From the NCBI GenBank assembly GCA_963682025.1, contig OY821521.1:97834854-97898853 (forward strand): 64,000 nt of DNA. Direction: 5' to 3'. This DNA is from Cordilura impudica. Taxonomy: Eukaryota > Arthropoda > Insecta > Diptera > Scathophagidae. Below are positions 21,628 through 31,719 of the stretch, in pieces. Under the pieces are notes generated by a model that saw only the letters and a list, made by a program, of their open reading frames with translations, was not told the origin of the DNA and searched no databases. The number at the start of each line of letters is the position of its first letter. Position 1 is the first letter of the stretch. Both the position numbers and the translations under genes were made by a program.

Positions 21628-22076
21628 TATATAAATCCTCAATATCCTAATTAATTATATTTTTTAATTTTAATTTTTTCTTTCGTTAGCTTCTTTTTTG
21701 TTTGTTTACTTGTTTTGTTTGTTTAAATATCATATGGCACATTTTAACGTTCGATAATTGCACAAAATGCCAACGCTACGTGTACGTTAAGGTTACATTC
21801 TATTTAGGTGTGGCTAACTAGGCCTTAAAGATTACGCCATGAGCATGTTTTCCGCCCTCGAAAGGGTTACCAAGTCTGTTGCATGTATGAAAATTATAAT
21901 TTCTTGCGAAAAATATATATATATGAAGTGTACAGTGGGCAAATGGAAGCAATGCAACAGAAAAAAAAACAGTCTAGAGAACTAGACCCACTACTGGGTT
22001 AACCACCTAAGTTAAGTTGGGCTAAATACGCCATCAAATTCATTAATTAAAACGCTGAAATCGTGTGATGCAATAT
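21628..22076. other. Stretch with one arm of a distant inverted repeat
   Basis: TAAAGATTACGCCAT at 21826-21840 is inverted-repeated at 23265-23279. The rest is unassigned. Confidence 0.4.
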
Positions 22077-22795
22077 TTATACCCTATACCACTATGTGGT
22101 TTGGGTATAATGACTTTGTGCTGCTGTTTGTAACTACCAAAAATATTTGACCTAGACCCATCTTTTATTATACCGATCGAATCAGAATCACTATCTGATT
22201 CGATTTAACGATATCCCTCCGTCCGTCCGTCCGTATGTCCATGTAAACCTTGTAATCAAACTGCAGGTCGCAAATATGAATATATTTTGACGAAATTGGG
22301 CATATAAGCTTTTGTCGGCCATAGGATAAACGCTGTTGAAATTGGTGAGAATCGGTCCATGTTCAGACCTAGCCCCCATACAAACGACGCCTATGAAATC
22401 GACATAAATTGCCATAAGATCCAAATTGTCATATAGATCTTACTCAAATTGGGTTTGTATGCGTTTATTACATCCACTAATGAGTAGTCTAAAAATGATC
22501 CCTATGGGACAACTCTTAGTCGCAGGCCCCATATAGAGCTGCTTCCCGATCTTCACTTAAATCTATCAAAAAACAAAAATATTGCACTGATTCTTCTCAA
22601 ATTTTCTTTGTATATATTTTTGCAAAATACAAGAGACTTTACCGATATGAAAAAATTAATAAAAATCCCACTCAAATTTGGTTTATGCTTATTTTCTATA
22701 TCCAGTTAGTTGGGCCTAAGAGATAGGGTCTCTAATCGCATGGTTTAGGGTATCGAATAGTCGGTATAGACCAACTATAATTTTCTTACTTATTT
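22077..22795 (-). repeat. DINE-like repeat (family A), near full length
   Basis: On the minus strand it runs from AAGTAAGAAAATTATAGTTG, through a stem-loop and the GATACCCTAaACCATG box, to TACAAAC..GCACAAAGTCATT and CATAGTGGTATAGGGTATA. The (GTCY)n tract is at 22216-22235. ORF 22191-22424 is a chance frame in this repeat. Confidence 0.85.
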
Positions 22796-23290
22796 TATTT
22801 TTGGGTAAAAGCGAATAACTGCAAAAACATTTGTTAGAAGCAAAGACCATTGAAGCAACTGAAGTACTGAAAAACTTTTTTAGATGTAGAATCTATTTCA
22901 GAATAGGGCCGAAATTACTCAAAATATCAGTAGACGAAAGAGGAAATTTAATAAAATAATAACGTAGTATAAAAACATTTGGTAACCTTTTTCTAGAATA
23001 CAGAACAAAGACCTTTAAAAAATTGCTCAAATATTGTTAGACCATTTTTATTTAGTGAACACAAAATAAATAAATAATAAAATAATTAAATTTATAAAAA
23101 TAAATATATTTTGCTGACCAATAATTTGAGGAAAAAAATAATAAATTGTCCCACTCTTATGTTTCTTGCAGAAACATAACAGTTTGAGAGCTGGAAACTA
23201 TTATCCAGTTTGCGTGCCGTCAGAGCGCCTACATGCACAGAAAATTTTAATTTTGTCTGCGTGATGGCGTAATCTTTAGTTTCATCATTT
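22796..23290. other. Unassigned, holds an inverted-repeat arm
   Basis: Contains the partner arm at 23265-23279. No gene seen before the small ORF at 23291. Confidence 0.35.
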
Positions 23291-23506
23291 TTGTTTGTAG
23301 TCGATTCACGAAACTATGTATTTGTCCTGAGACGTATTTTAAACGAAGGTGCATACATTAGAGAATGTATCCAGTATAAAAAACGCTACATTCGACCAAT
23401 ATTCTTGAAAGATAAGCAAATGAGTAAATTTGTACAGAAGACTGAAGCCCCCAGAGATGCGGAATTATTTTTGACTGTACTTAAACAAACTCCTAAAGAT
23501 GTTTAA
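23291..23506 (+). other. Possible exon or remnant ORF, unrecognised
   Basis: A 71-residue frame with unusually even composition for this window. It is preceded by TTTTGTTTGTAG at 23300, which could serve as a splice acceptor; the ORF ATG at 23291 would then be fortuitous. The last third (APRDAELFLTVLKQTPKDV) is predicted helical and faintly recalls the end of a death-fold helix bundle, but I cannot name a family. It ends in TAA at 23504. It could equally be a transposon fragment lying between the arms of the 21826/23265 inverted repeat. Confidence 0.3.
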
Positions 23507-23759
23507 AATGAGAAAAAAAAATACTATACACAATGGTGTTAAAGATGTTGAAAACTGGTTCCACAGCATAAATATAAGTTTAAGGACTAAAACTTTAAAA
23601 TTGTCTTTAATACATAATGAATTGTAATTTGAATTACACTCCACAAATCTATGGAATTACATTGTCGATTTGTGGCATTAGTATATTTTTGTTATTTATT
23701 ATTTTTGGTTCCCACACTTTATATCAGGGCTATCTAATGCGTTTTTCAAATATATACAT

Positions 23760-24470
23760 ATGTAACTCTTCCTTCAGTCATAAATGATACTAATTTAAAA
23801 CGCAAGCAGCTGTTTTCGTAAATTTTGACGTGTAGAGCCGTATGCTTCGGATCATTAACTTGCTGAAATACCCATGTTACCGGCATATTTTTGTCAATAT
23901 AAGACATCATTGTATCGTTTAAGATTTTTGCATATTACTTTTCCGTAAAATTTTCAATTTTGTGCAGCGGTCAAAATCCACGTGAAAACATAGCACCCCA
24001 AAGCATGATAGTTCCTCGTCCATGCTTCAATGGGTCCCGGGTGTACTTTGGATTTTTGTTTCTTCTGAAAATTATACTGTATTGCATTCCACAGCGCTGC
24101 AATAGCAATAATTTTTACAAATCTCAGACAATAGTGGGTTCTTTCAGGAAATTCTTCCAAAGAGGCCAGATTCTCGCATCTGCATCTGTACAGATGGTTC
24201 TGTTTCATTTTCACGAAAGCTCATTTGCCGCTTCATGCGGAATTTTCGACTCGCGAGCTATTGTAATTCGACTCCTTTATTTACTGGTCGACTATTGCAC
24301 CGCGTTGTTAATCATAGTTTTATTAACTTTTAAAGCTGCTGCTGCGACGTACCGATAAGTGCTTCCATTCTGATGAATTTGTACAAGAATCTTCTTACAA
24401 TACTTAATTGTACCCATGCCAAACAAGTAGTTATTGCTTTCCAAACAATGGAAAATACTCCATGAAATCA
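23760..24470 (-). pseudogene. Tc1-like transposase remnant, different lineage
   Basis: The minus strand reads YCKKILVQIHQNGSTYRYVA (helix-turn-helix, about 24400), then TIAREKSKIPHEAANELS. Near 24020 it reads DPLKHGRGTIMLWGAMFSRG, the V-M-V-W-G block before the second aspartate. Near 23870 it reads WVFQQVNDPKHTALHVK, where the usual Q-D-N-D has become Q-V-N-D. Stops and frameshifts are frequent. The residues differ from the other Tc1 copies, so it is a separate family. Confidence 0.75.
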
Positions 24471-24895
24471 CAATCAATTAAATTAAACTTTTTAAATTTA
24501 CTTAAATTTGCAAATATTGAAAAATTTTTCACTGTTCCTAATTTAGTACAAAATTAATTTATTTCACATATTTTAAAAAGCACCACAAAGTAAAAATAAA
24601 GGTAAAATAAGTGTTACGATTGGTGAATTTAGATGAACTGAGATGAATTATCTAAACAGTGTCAAGTTTTATATTATTCCTAATAAGTTTCACCTAGCTG
24701 TACCTGAATAAAAATAACTTTTCTCTCGGGAATATATGTTCCGATGTTGATATTTAAGTTCAACGAATGCAATATTTTCAAGTAAATTTATAGAATATGC
24801 TAGTCTTTTATTATCAGTATTGGAGGTTCTAAGAACAAAAGTAGACGTAATTCGAAATTTTAAACTGGTTAAATAAAATTTAGCCAAAAAAAAAA
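24471..24895. other. Intergenic stretch, nothing recognised
   Basis: A+T-rich; the ORF 24690-24947 runs into the adjacent repeat and has no domain. Confidence 0.35.
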
Positions 24896-25262
24896 TTATC
24901 ATATAGATCTCAGTCAAATTGGGTTTGTATGCGTTTATTATATCCATTAATCAGTAGTCCAAAAATAATCCCTATAGGACAATTCTTAGTCATAGGCCCC
25001 ATATGGAGCTGCTTCAAAATATAAATGACTTTACCAAATATGGTCAGGATCGGTCCATTTTTCGACCTAGTCCCATATAAATATAGCACCCAATATTAAC
25101 TTTTTCATATCTGGAGCCAAATAAATTAATAACAATGCCACTCAAATTTAGTTTATGCTTATTTTCTATATCCAATTAGTTGGACCGGAGAGATAGAGTC
25201 TTTTAACCATGGTATAGGGTATCGTATAGTCGGTCTAGATCGACTATAATTTTCTTATTTGT
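24896..25262 (-). repeat. DINE-like repeat (family A), partial
   Basis: The 5' half of the family on the minus strand, ending at TTTTCTTATTTGTT. It begins inside the unit (ATCATATAGATCTCAGTC). Confidence 0.8.
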
Positions 25263-25363
25263 TTTCTATATCTTATTAATTAGACCTAAGATATAGGGTC
25301 TCTAAACGCATGGTATAGGGTATCGTAGTCGGTCTAGACCGACTTTAATTTTCTTACTACTTT
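25263..25363 (-). repeat. DINE-like repeat (family A), terminal 100 bp
   Basis: A second 5' terminus directly beside the previous one, in the same orientation, with the GGTCTAGACC palindrome intact. It suggests a tandem or nested insertion. Confidence 0.75.
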
Positions 25364-25394
25364 CTTTAATTTGGTCTTGTTTCACCTAATTGTA

Positions 25395-26295
25395 GCAAAA
25401 AAAAAATGCGATGCAGGAAAGATTGCACGCCAGAGGAGAGGCAGTATATGTAGTATATGGAATGATGGAAAAAATCAGTCGAAACTTTGCATCGTTCGCA
25501 AAAAATGGTTTATGATGTAATTATTTCCATGAAAACAAACTGATTTAATGTAACAGGAAAAACAACACAGTTAGTGGACCGTGATATTGACCATAAATCG
25601 ACGAAGAAGCCTTCCATGCCATCAGGCATGGATTAAATGGATTAAATTTATCAGGCAGGCTCATCCGAAGATGACTGAATGAAGCACAACTGTTTGGAAG
25701 CGCATGCCGAAAGAAGCGACTTCTATCAAAGAAAAATATTGTAAAGCGTTTATTATTTGCTCGCACCCACAAACGTAAAGACCTCTCGTTCTGGAAAAAA
25801 ATTCCTTGGAGTGATGAAACTAAGGTAAATCGTTTGGGACCAGATGGTAGAGTGTTTGTTCATCGACCACGCTACACTAAGAAGACCATAAAACATTGTG
25901 GAGGAAGCATCATGATGTGGGGATCATTTTCATGGCACGGTGTGAGTCCCATTGTAAAACTTAATGGAAAAATGGACCGTTATCAGTATTTTGGACTTTC
26001 TTAAGAACCAAATGGAACCTTATGCTTTTGGACACATGCCAGTGTCATTTATTTTCATTCACGACAATGACCCCAAACACACGACGAAGTCCCAACTTGA
26101 ACCCCATAGAAAACCTCTGGAACGATGCGAAATATACGATTGCTCAACACATATACAAAAACTTGAAGGATCTTTGGACACGATGTTTGGTACTCGATTC
26201 CCAAAGAGCGTTGCCAGAATTTGATTAGAAGCTTATCCCGTAGACCCCAAGCGGTATTTGAAATTAAAGGTTGCAGTACTAAATATTGACCAGGT
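25395..26295 (+). pseudogene. Tc1-like transposase remnant
   Basis: Around 25740-25980 the plus strand reads RLLFARTHKRKDLSFWKKI, then PWSDETKVNRLGPDGRVFV (first aspartate) and GGSIMMWGSFSWHGVSPIV. At about 26050, FIFIHDNDPKHTT carries the second aspartate. It jumps directly to SPNLNPIENLWNDAK with the glutamate, so about 20 codons between D2 and E are deleted. The C-terminus, IRSLSRRPQAVFEIKGCSTK, is typical of Tc1 proteins. Several frameshifts. No terminal repeats seen. Confidence 0.85.
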
Positions 26296-26336
26296 AAACA
26301 AAAATTATTAATATTAAATAATTAATTCCAAAAAAA

Positions 26337-27127
26337 ACAAGTAAGAAAATTATAGTCGGTCTAGACCGACTATACGATACCCTATACCATGCGTTTAGAG
26401 ACCCTATCTCTCAGGCCCAACTAACTGGATATAGAAAATAAGCATAAACCAAATTTGAGTGGGATTTTTATTAATTTTTTCGGCTGCAGATATGAAAAAG
26501 TTCATATCGGATGCTATGTCTATATGGGGACTAGGCCCGAAAATGGACCGATCCTGACCATGTTTGGTAAAGTCTCTTGTATTTTGCAAAAATATATACA
26601 GACAAAATTTGAGAAGAATCAGTGCAATATTTTTGTTTTTTGATAGATTTAAGTGAAGATCGGGAAGCAGCTCTATATGGGGCCTATGACCAAGAGTTGT
26701 CCAATAGGGATAATTTTTGGACTACTTATTAACGGATGTAATATATACATACAAACCCAATTTGACTACGATTAGTATGATAATTTGGATCTTATGGCAA
26801 TTTGAGTCGATTTCATAGGGGTCACTTGTATGGGGGCTAGGTCTGAACATGGACCGATTCTCACCAATTTCAATAGCGTCGTATGGCCAGTAAAAGATTA
26901 AATACCAAATTTCATCAAAATATTTTCATATTTGTGACCTGCAGTTTGATTACAAGCTTTACATGGACACACAGACGGACGGACGGACGGACATCGTTAA
27001 ATCGAATCAGAAAGTGATTCTGATTCGATCGATATAATTAAAGATGGGTGTAGGTCATATATTTTTGGTTGTTACAAACAGCAGCACAAAGTCATTATAC
27101 CCAAACCACATAGTGGTATAGGGTATA
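26337..27127 (+). repeat. DINE-like repeat (family A), full-length reference copy
   Basis: About 790 bp. It starts AACAAGTAAGAAAATTATAG, then GTCGGTCTAGACCGAC (a perfect 16-bp palindrome), then GATACCCTATACCATG. A (GGAC)n tract sits at 26975-26992, and the end is CCACATAGTGGTATAGGGTA TA. The box near the start and the terminal box are inverted copies of ATACCCTATACCA. There is no coding capacity. This arrangement (5' stem-loop, subterminal inverted boxes, a GTCY microsatellite) is that of mini-me/DINE-1 elements, regarded as non-autonomous Helentron relatives. Confidence 0.85.
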
Positions 27128-27559
27128 ATAATTTGTGCTCTTGTCCAGCTTAAATATGGCGTATAGGATGGTTCTGGCCTTAGTTTTGGTTTTTTTTAAA
27201 GAAGAATATGAATTTAAGGTTATGTTTAAATAATTTTTAAGCTAGAAAAAATATATAATAAAAAATAGGATTGTTTTTATGACAAAGTTTTGTGCTAATT
27301 TGCTGTCCATGGCTGTATGTAGGTACAAAATATAAAAAGAAATATTTGGGCCAAAGAAGTAAATTTTTTAAGTTCGGTTTATGCTAATGTTTGTAAATTA
27401 CAAAACAAAAATACTGAACCTGTTATAGTTCCGATCGATTTCGAATAACTTTCTAAGTCAGTTTAACGACTCCTGTCGTAGGGTGGAACATAAAAAATGT
27501 TCATTCTTAGTTGGACTTTAATTACCCTAACACCCAGATTATCATACACATACAACTGT
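27128..27559. other. Intergenic stretch, nothing recognised
   Basis: No supported feature. Confidence 0.35.
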
Positions 27560-27835
27560 ATTTTAGTCATGCTTGGTTTAGAAAAAAATAAGAGACTCAA
27601 CAAATTTGGTCATAATCCCACTATTTTTGACCTGGTACTCCTAAAATCCAATATGAACTTTAATTGCGTATTTTTACAACAACAACATCTGCCAGTATAC
27701 TCAAAGTCGATTCTATTTCCATAATCGATCTCGTACAACATGGTTAGGATTTGTACATTTTTGGACCTCAGTCCTTTCCCGAAACTAATAGCTATCGTGT
27801 TAGCGTTCTAGACCGACTGTAACTGTTTTACTTTT
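27560..27835 (-). repeat. Degenerate DINE-like repeat (family A)
   Basis: Diverged 5' half on the minus strand: AAGAGACTCAACAAATTTGG, CCAATATGAACTTT and TTCTAGACCGACTGTAACTG are recognisable. Confidence 0.55.
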
Positions 27836-28654
27836 TAATTGACAATTTTGTATAATATAAATTTTTTTTTAAAGGTTTTTCTTTTATTTAACCTGCTAAG
27901 TGCTTAATTAAACTTAAAAAAAAAAACATTTAATATTATTATACGTTGCTTAAAAAAAGGATTGTTCATAAACAAAACTTTATAGAACAAGTACATAGGT
28001 GAAACACTTTAATCAAATTCACAAAGTTAGTGCAGTATTTCAATCAAAATCCAAACTCCATTTGAGACGCAAATTTCATCGCCTGGCAACTTTGTTTGCG
28101 TATTATCTTCATACAGTATTTTCATAAACCAGTCACTGCGAGTATGTGGGACTGCGAAAAAAAATATGACCTTATACAACAGGTAGCAAATACAGACAAA
28201 CTTCAAGTCAAATACCAAGTAGTTATGTGTGTTTTGTTAATGATAAAATAAAAAATAAACAAAAGTTATTTGTGTATATAAAGATTTTTTTATACTTAAC
28301 CAATTCAGTGAATAATTTCGTCAAACAAAATACAAAATATTAGTCACGGAAAATAAAAGTAACTCCGATTTTTTCAAGAAAGGGGGTGATTTAATTAGAA
28401 CCAGTTTTTTTATACAATCATAATAAGTAAAGGAGAATGTTAAAACTGACAATCGTCATTGAAACAATAATAGCTTTTTGGGTTTTTTTGTTACCACCTT
28501 TCATAAATTTATTGAGAAACAGGGGTTTACAATAGGGCTGGCAATCAAAGTGTAAAAGTTAACATTAAGGCTACATTTACAATGGAGAAAAATTTATTCA
28601 TTTCTGAAATTGTAGCAATGAAAATCGATCAATTGCTATGACACTCCATCCAAA
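27836..28654. other. Mostly unassigned, one unrecognised ORF
   Basis: The minus ORF 28027-28218 (63 residues) begins hydrophobic and continues HTRSDWFMKILYEDNTQTKL. The composition is protein-like, but no family is recognised. Confidence 0.3.
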
Positions 28655-29091
28655 CATGGTGTCTCGACTAGCCATAATTCATGGCATTGTTCAAGTCAAT
28701 GGCTAGTGGAGACCGCTAAAAAATCCAACTTTTTGTCATGACAGAAAGTCTGACAAAAGCTTAGCCATTAATTTGAAGTTCCATTCAATTTTGACGTTTA
28801 AGTATATTAAAACGGCGCAACTTAAATTAAATAAAAGCGAAATTATTAATTACATTCCAAAATAGGATTCACCCAAAATTTCGTGCTTTTTTTAAATTTT
28901 TTCTTCTACAATTTGTATTTTTAGTTTTTTTTTTTTTTAACTCTTGAAGCATTGAGTACAAGAACGCATTTTTGTTGTTCGCGGTTCAAAGACATGAAAT
29001 GTTTAAACATAATTTGCCCACTTCGCGTTTTGTTCATTTTGTTTCTCTGACTTGAACATTGCCATGAATTATAGATAGTCGAGACACCGTG
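28655..29091. repeat. 437-bp inverted-repeat element with 44-bp arms
   Basis: Arms 28655-28698 and 29048-29091 pair over 44 bp with about four mismatches; each holds GTGTCTCGACTA and ATTCATGGCA. The spacer is A+T-rich and non-coding. It lies about 340 bp beyond the splice donor of the wunen-like exon, so in the inferred intron. The outer boundaries and target duplication are unclear; a MITE is the likeliest explanation. Confidence 0.6.
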
Positions 29092-29426
29092 TAATGTACA
29101 TTCCGAATTGCGCGTCAATATATCTAGTATTAAACAAATATGAATTTAAAAAATCAAAATCTTATGAATTTTACCCATTAGTGTTGTTGAAATCGTGTGT
29201 ATAACAAAATGTTCATTCGTTTAGAGATTTATTTTGTTAAAGTAAATTGAACGTGAGTTTATTGGGAATAAAAGCTAATACTATTTACTCAAATTACTTA
29301 AAATGATTGGCAATCCTACGATGAGCTACAGAATATAAACAAAATGAATAGGTATCAATCATTTTTTGTCATTTACACCATTCTAACAATTGTTTTTATT
29401 TTCTAAATTTAGTTATTGTTTTTCCA

Positions 29427-29432
29427 ACTTAC
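29427..29432 (-). promoter_or_regulatory. Splice donor of the wunen-like exon
   Basis: GTAAGT on the minus strand directly after ...TTATGC-G. Splicing here is in phase 1 after the cysteine codon, at the point where related proteins continue into the first transmembrane helix. Confidence 0.65.
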
Positions 29433-29763
29433 CGCATAATAATATAAAAACATCTAAACCAACTCGATATAAAATACGTTTGTTTGTTTCCATTTTAATG
29501 TTAAATTCACTATCACTGCCGTTGTTATTGTTGTGAGTATGACTCAAATGAACTTCAATACTATTATGATTGGCTATAGCTACCGTAGTTGAAGCCAAAT
29601 TTATCGGATCCGTATCCGCCGATATCGTATTATTATTGTGGGCCACGTTACGCGCCGTAAAGTTAGTAAATGATGACGATGACGATTGTTTAAGTAAATT
29701 GTTAAACTTTTCGTCTGGCCGACGTAGCGGTGTTGTTTCACTCGCAGACGATTCGTTACTCAT
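29433..29763 (-). CDS. wun: Wunen-like lipid phosphate phosphatase, first coding exon
   Basis: The exon encodes 110 residues from ATG at 29763. It starts MSNESSASETTPLRRPDEKF and continues through a Ser/Asn/His-rich, presumably cytoplasmic stretch of about 75 residues. It ends TNKRILYRVGLDVFILLC, the conserved lead-in to the first transmembrane helix of Drosophila Wunen proteins. These are six-pass PAP2-family membrane enzymes that dephosphorylate extracellular lipid phosphates and guide germ-cell migration and survival. The catalytic PAP2 motifs lie in later exons, which should be at lower coordinates and were not found here. Codon use is normal and there are no lesions. An in-frame TTG-started extension upstream is ignored because ATG 29763 follows it directly. 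Wunen versus its paralogue Wunen-2 is not settled by this exon alone. Confidence 0.7.
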
Positions 29764-30173
29764 TTGTAATCTGTTTTTAAAACAACGTGTTTGCAAAAAA
29801 AAAAAAAGTTTTTTCTTAATTCTCCAAAGAGCGAGAATTGAACAAAAAGCTTTCTTAGCTGATTGTTTTTATTTTTTATGACTTTGAACTTGAGAATGAA
29901 TGAGAGGGAGAAAAATAAAATTTGAATTTTAAGCGCCTTTTTGTTGTGCTTACGAGAACAATAGTGATAAATAAGCTTTTTGAGAATGTTTATAATATTT
30001 TACTTTGTTTCTTATTTGTTTACAATTTCATTGATTGTTTTGTTGTCATAGTGATGTTAAAACCTATGCAGGTTCCTCTTATAACACGGGAATTGTTTAA
30101 ACACTGTGTCAGTTATTAACGGCTTAATGACAGATCTCAATTGAATTATGTTGTTGTTGATGTTGATGGTTGT
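29764..30173. other. Probable 5' untranslated/upstream region of the wunen-like gene
   Basis: By position it contains the 5' UTR and perhaps the promoter, or an intron. No TATA or initiator motif stands out in the A+T-rich background. Confidence 0.35.
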
Positions 30174-30461
30174 TTACAATAGCTGCGATATGAATGAATC
30201 ATATTTAAAAGCAGGTAAAAAAACCAAGGCATTGATTCCTGAAATTAAAAGATGAATAACATAAAAAAGGATTAAAAATTTATTTTGAATAGCGATAAGT
30301 TGTCTTTTAGTTTCAGTAAAATTTAAAATTCTCTCATGAACATGTTGATATATGCATGATAAATTAAAAAATTCTTTATAAATGGTTGTATGAATTGAAC
30401 TCAGGGCATTCAAGAATGAATTCTCTTTTAAATGGTTTTCTGTAAATACCCCCACATACAT
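30174..30461 (-). other. Unrecognised 95-residue ORF, possible receptor fragment
   Basis: A helical, mixed-composition frame (LSSIHTTIYKEFFNLSCIYQ, then a 20-residue hydrophobic segment FLILFYVIHLLISGINALVF). The order (charged helix, then membrane segment) recalls part of an insect gustatory receptor, but the diagnostic C-terminal TYxxxxxQF motif is absent and no neighbouring exon was found. It may be a relic or chance. Confidence 0.25.
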
Positions 30462-31719
30462 AATATAAATCTTCTGAAAATCTTGTTAATTTGATATTTC
30501 TTTTACAGGACTGAAATGAACTACATATGGAAATGGCGGATATTGTGTTAAAATGTTGTACAAAAAAATTTCCTCTGAAACTTCATGGAGGACATATATT
30601 ACAAATATTTGCTCAGATCAACATTTATACTGATTTTCTTTCTATTTCCTACATTTTTGGCTTGTAGTCATTCGCCGTCAAACCTTTTGGTGGTTTTAGT
30701 ACACTAATCCTATAACCATTCATGCTTCTGAAGTTGATATTAGTGGAATTAGTAAATTTAAAATACAGAAAGCATTCTAAAAGTAAACGATGCAAAGACT
30801 AATACTTAAAAGGATAAACAAGTAACAGTAGTTTGAGAAACATCTTTGGACACTTTAATTGCCATCTTTTCAAAATGCGCTATTTATACCTTAAACCATT
30901 CTGAATTTTGGTTAATGTTTGTAACTACAAAAAATACTTGACATAAACAAACGTTTCATTATACCTATCGACTCAGAATTACTTTCTCAACAATTAAAAA
31001 ATAAAATCAATTTACTGAACTTAAAATCAATTTATACTTTGAGTGCTCTGGTAATACTCGTATCTCTTTAATTATTGGTCTTTTGTTCAAGTTTTTTATG
31101 TTGGTTCATCTTTACCAATTCAATTTGTATGAGGCGTCGTCAATCACAATCATATAATGCTTGTTTGTAGTTTCGTCAGTTAAAAAATACATGAATCAGT
31201 ATTAATTTGAGCAACAATTCTCTGGTTTTATGTTGTGTGTAAGCCCTACAATAAACTGATGTCTTATGAACGGGTGCATTATTGATTCATACTATTTATA
31301 CATTAAACAAAAACAAGGTGTGAAATATATTGAAAGCCCTTTTTACATTTTAACATTTATCTTATCGTAAGTACTTCACACATAACTTGTTAAAATGAAA
31401 AGCTTTTGTCAGTGTCAAATCTTATGAATTATTACAGAGAAGTAAAAGAAGAAATTTGAGATGATTAATTTAGTAGTTCTCTTGTTTGTTTTGTCAGCAA
31501 ATCATAGATTGGCAGATAATTGAGATTCGTTAAGAAGCTTTTGTTGGTAAAACAAAACATATAAATAAAACAGACATATTCAATAAAACCATGGAATAAA
31601 TCAACTTAGGCAGCTGAGTCCAAACTTAACAAACCCTAACACTATTCCAATTTTTTCTTAAGGATATAAGGTGAGTATTTAGCCAGTGACAGCTCTCTTA
31701 TAAATAACAAGTAATGTTA
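30462..31719. other. Unassigned, with a degenerate family A fragment
   Basis: Bases 30885-31000 match the 3' end of the family A repeat on the minus strand (GTTTGTAACTACAAAAAATA, ATTATACCTATCGACTCAG). The rest shows nothing recognisable. Confidence 0.45.

Noticed and set aside
23960..24358. Plus-strand ORF of 132 residues
   Set aside because: It runs antisense over a decayed Tc1 transposase whose motifs are on the minus strand.
26404..26643. Paired ORFs seen at 26404-26643, 45278-45505, 50318-50623 and 61014-61205
   Set aside because: These recur because they sit in the family A repeat; frames differ among copies and are not maintained, so they are not coding.
28921..29118. Minus ORF of 65 residues next to the wunen-like exon
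   Set aside because: It overlaps the right arm of the inverted repeat at 29048-29091 and has a T-run-derived lysine tail; no support as an exon.
29570..29881. Plus-strand ORF of 103 residues
   Set aside because: Antisense to the wunen-like exon; the minus strand carries the recognisable protein.
30174..30461. Gustatory receptor exon
   Set aside because: Only a charged helix plus one membrane segment; the diagnostic C-terminal motif and neighbouring exons are missing. Kept only as an unrecognised ORF.
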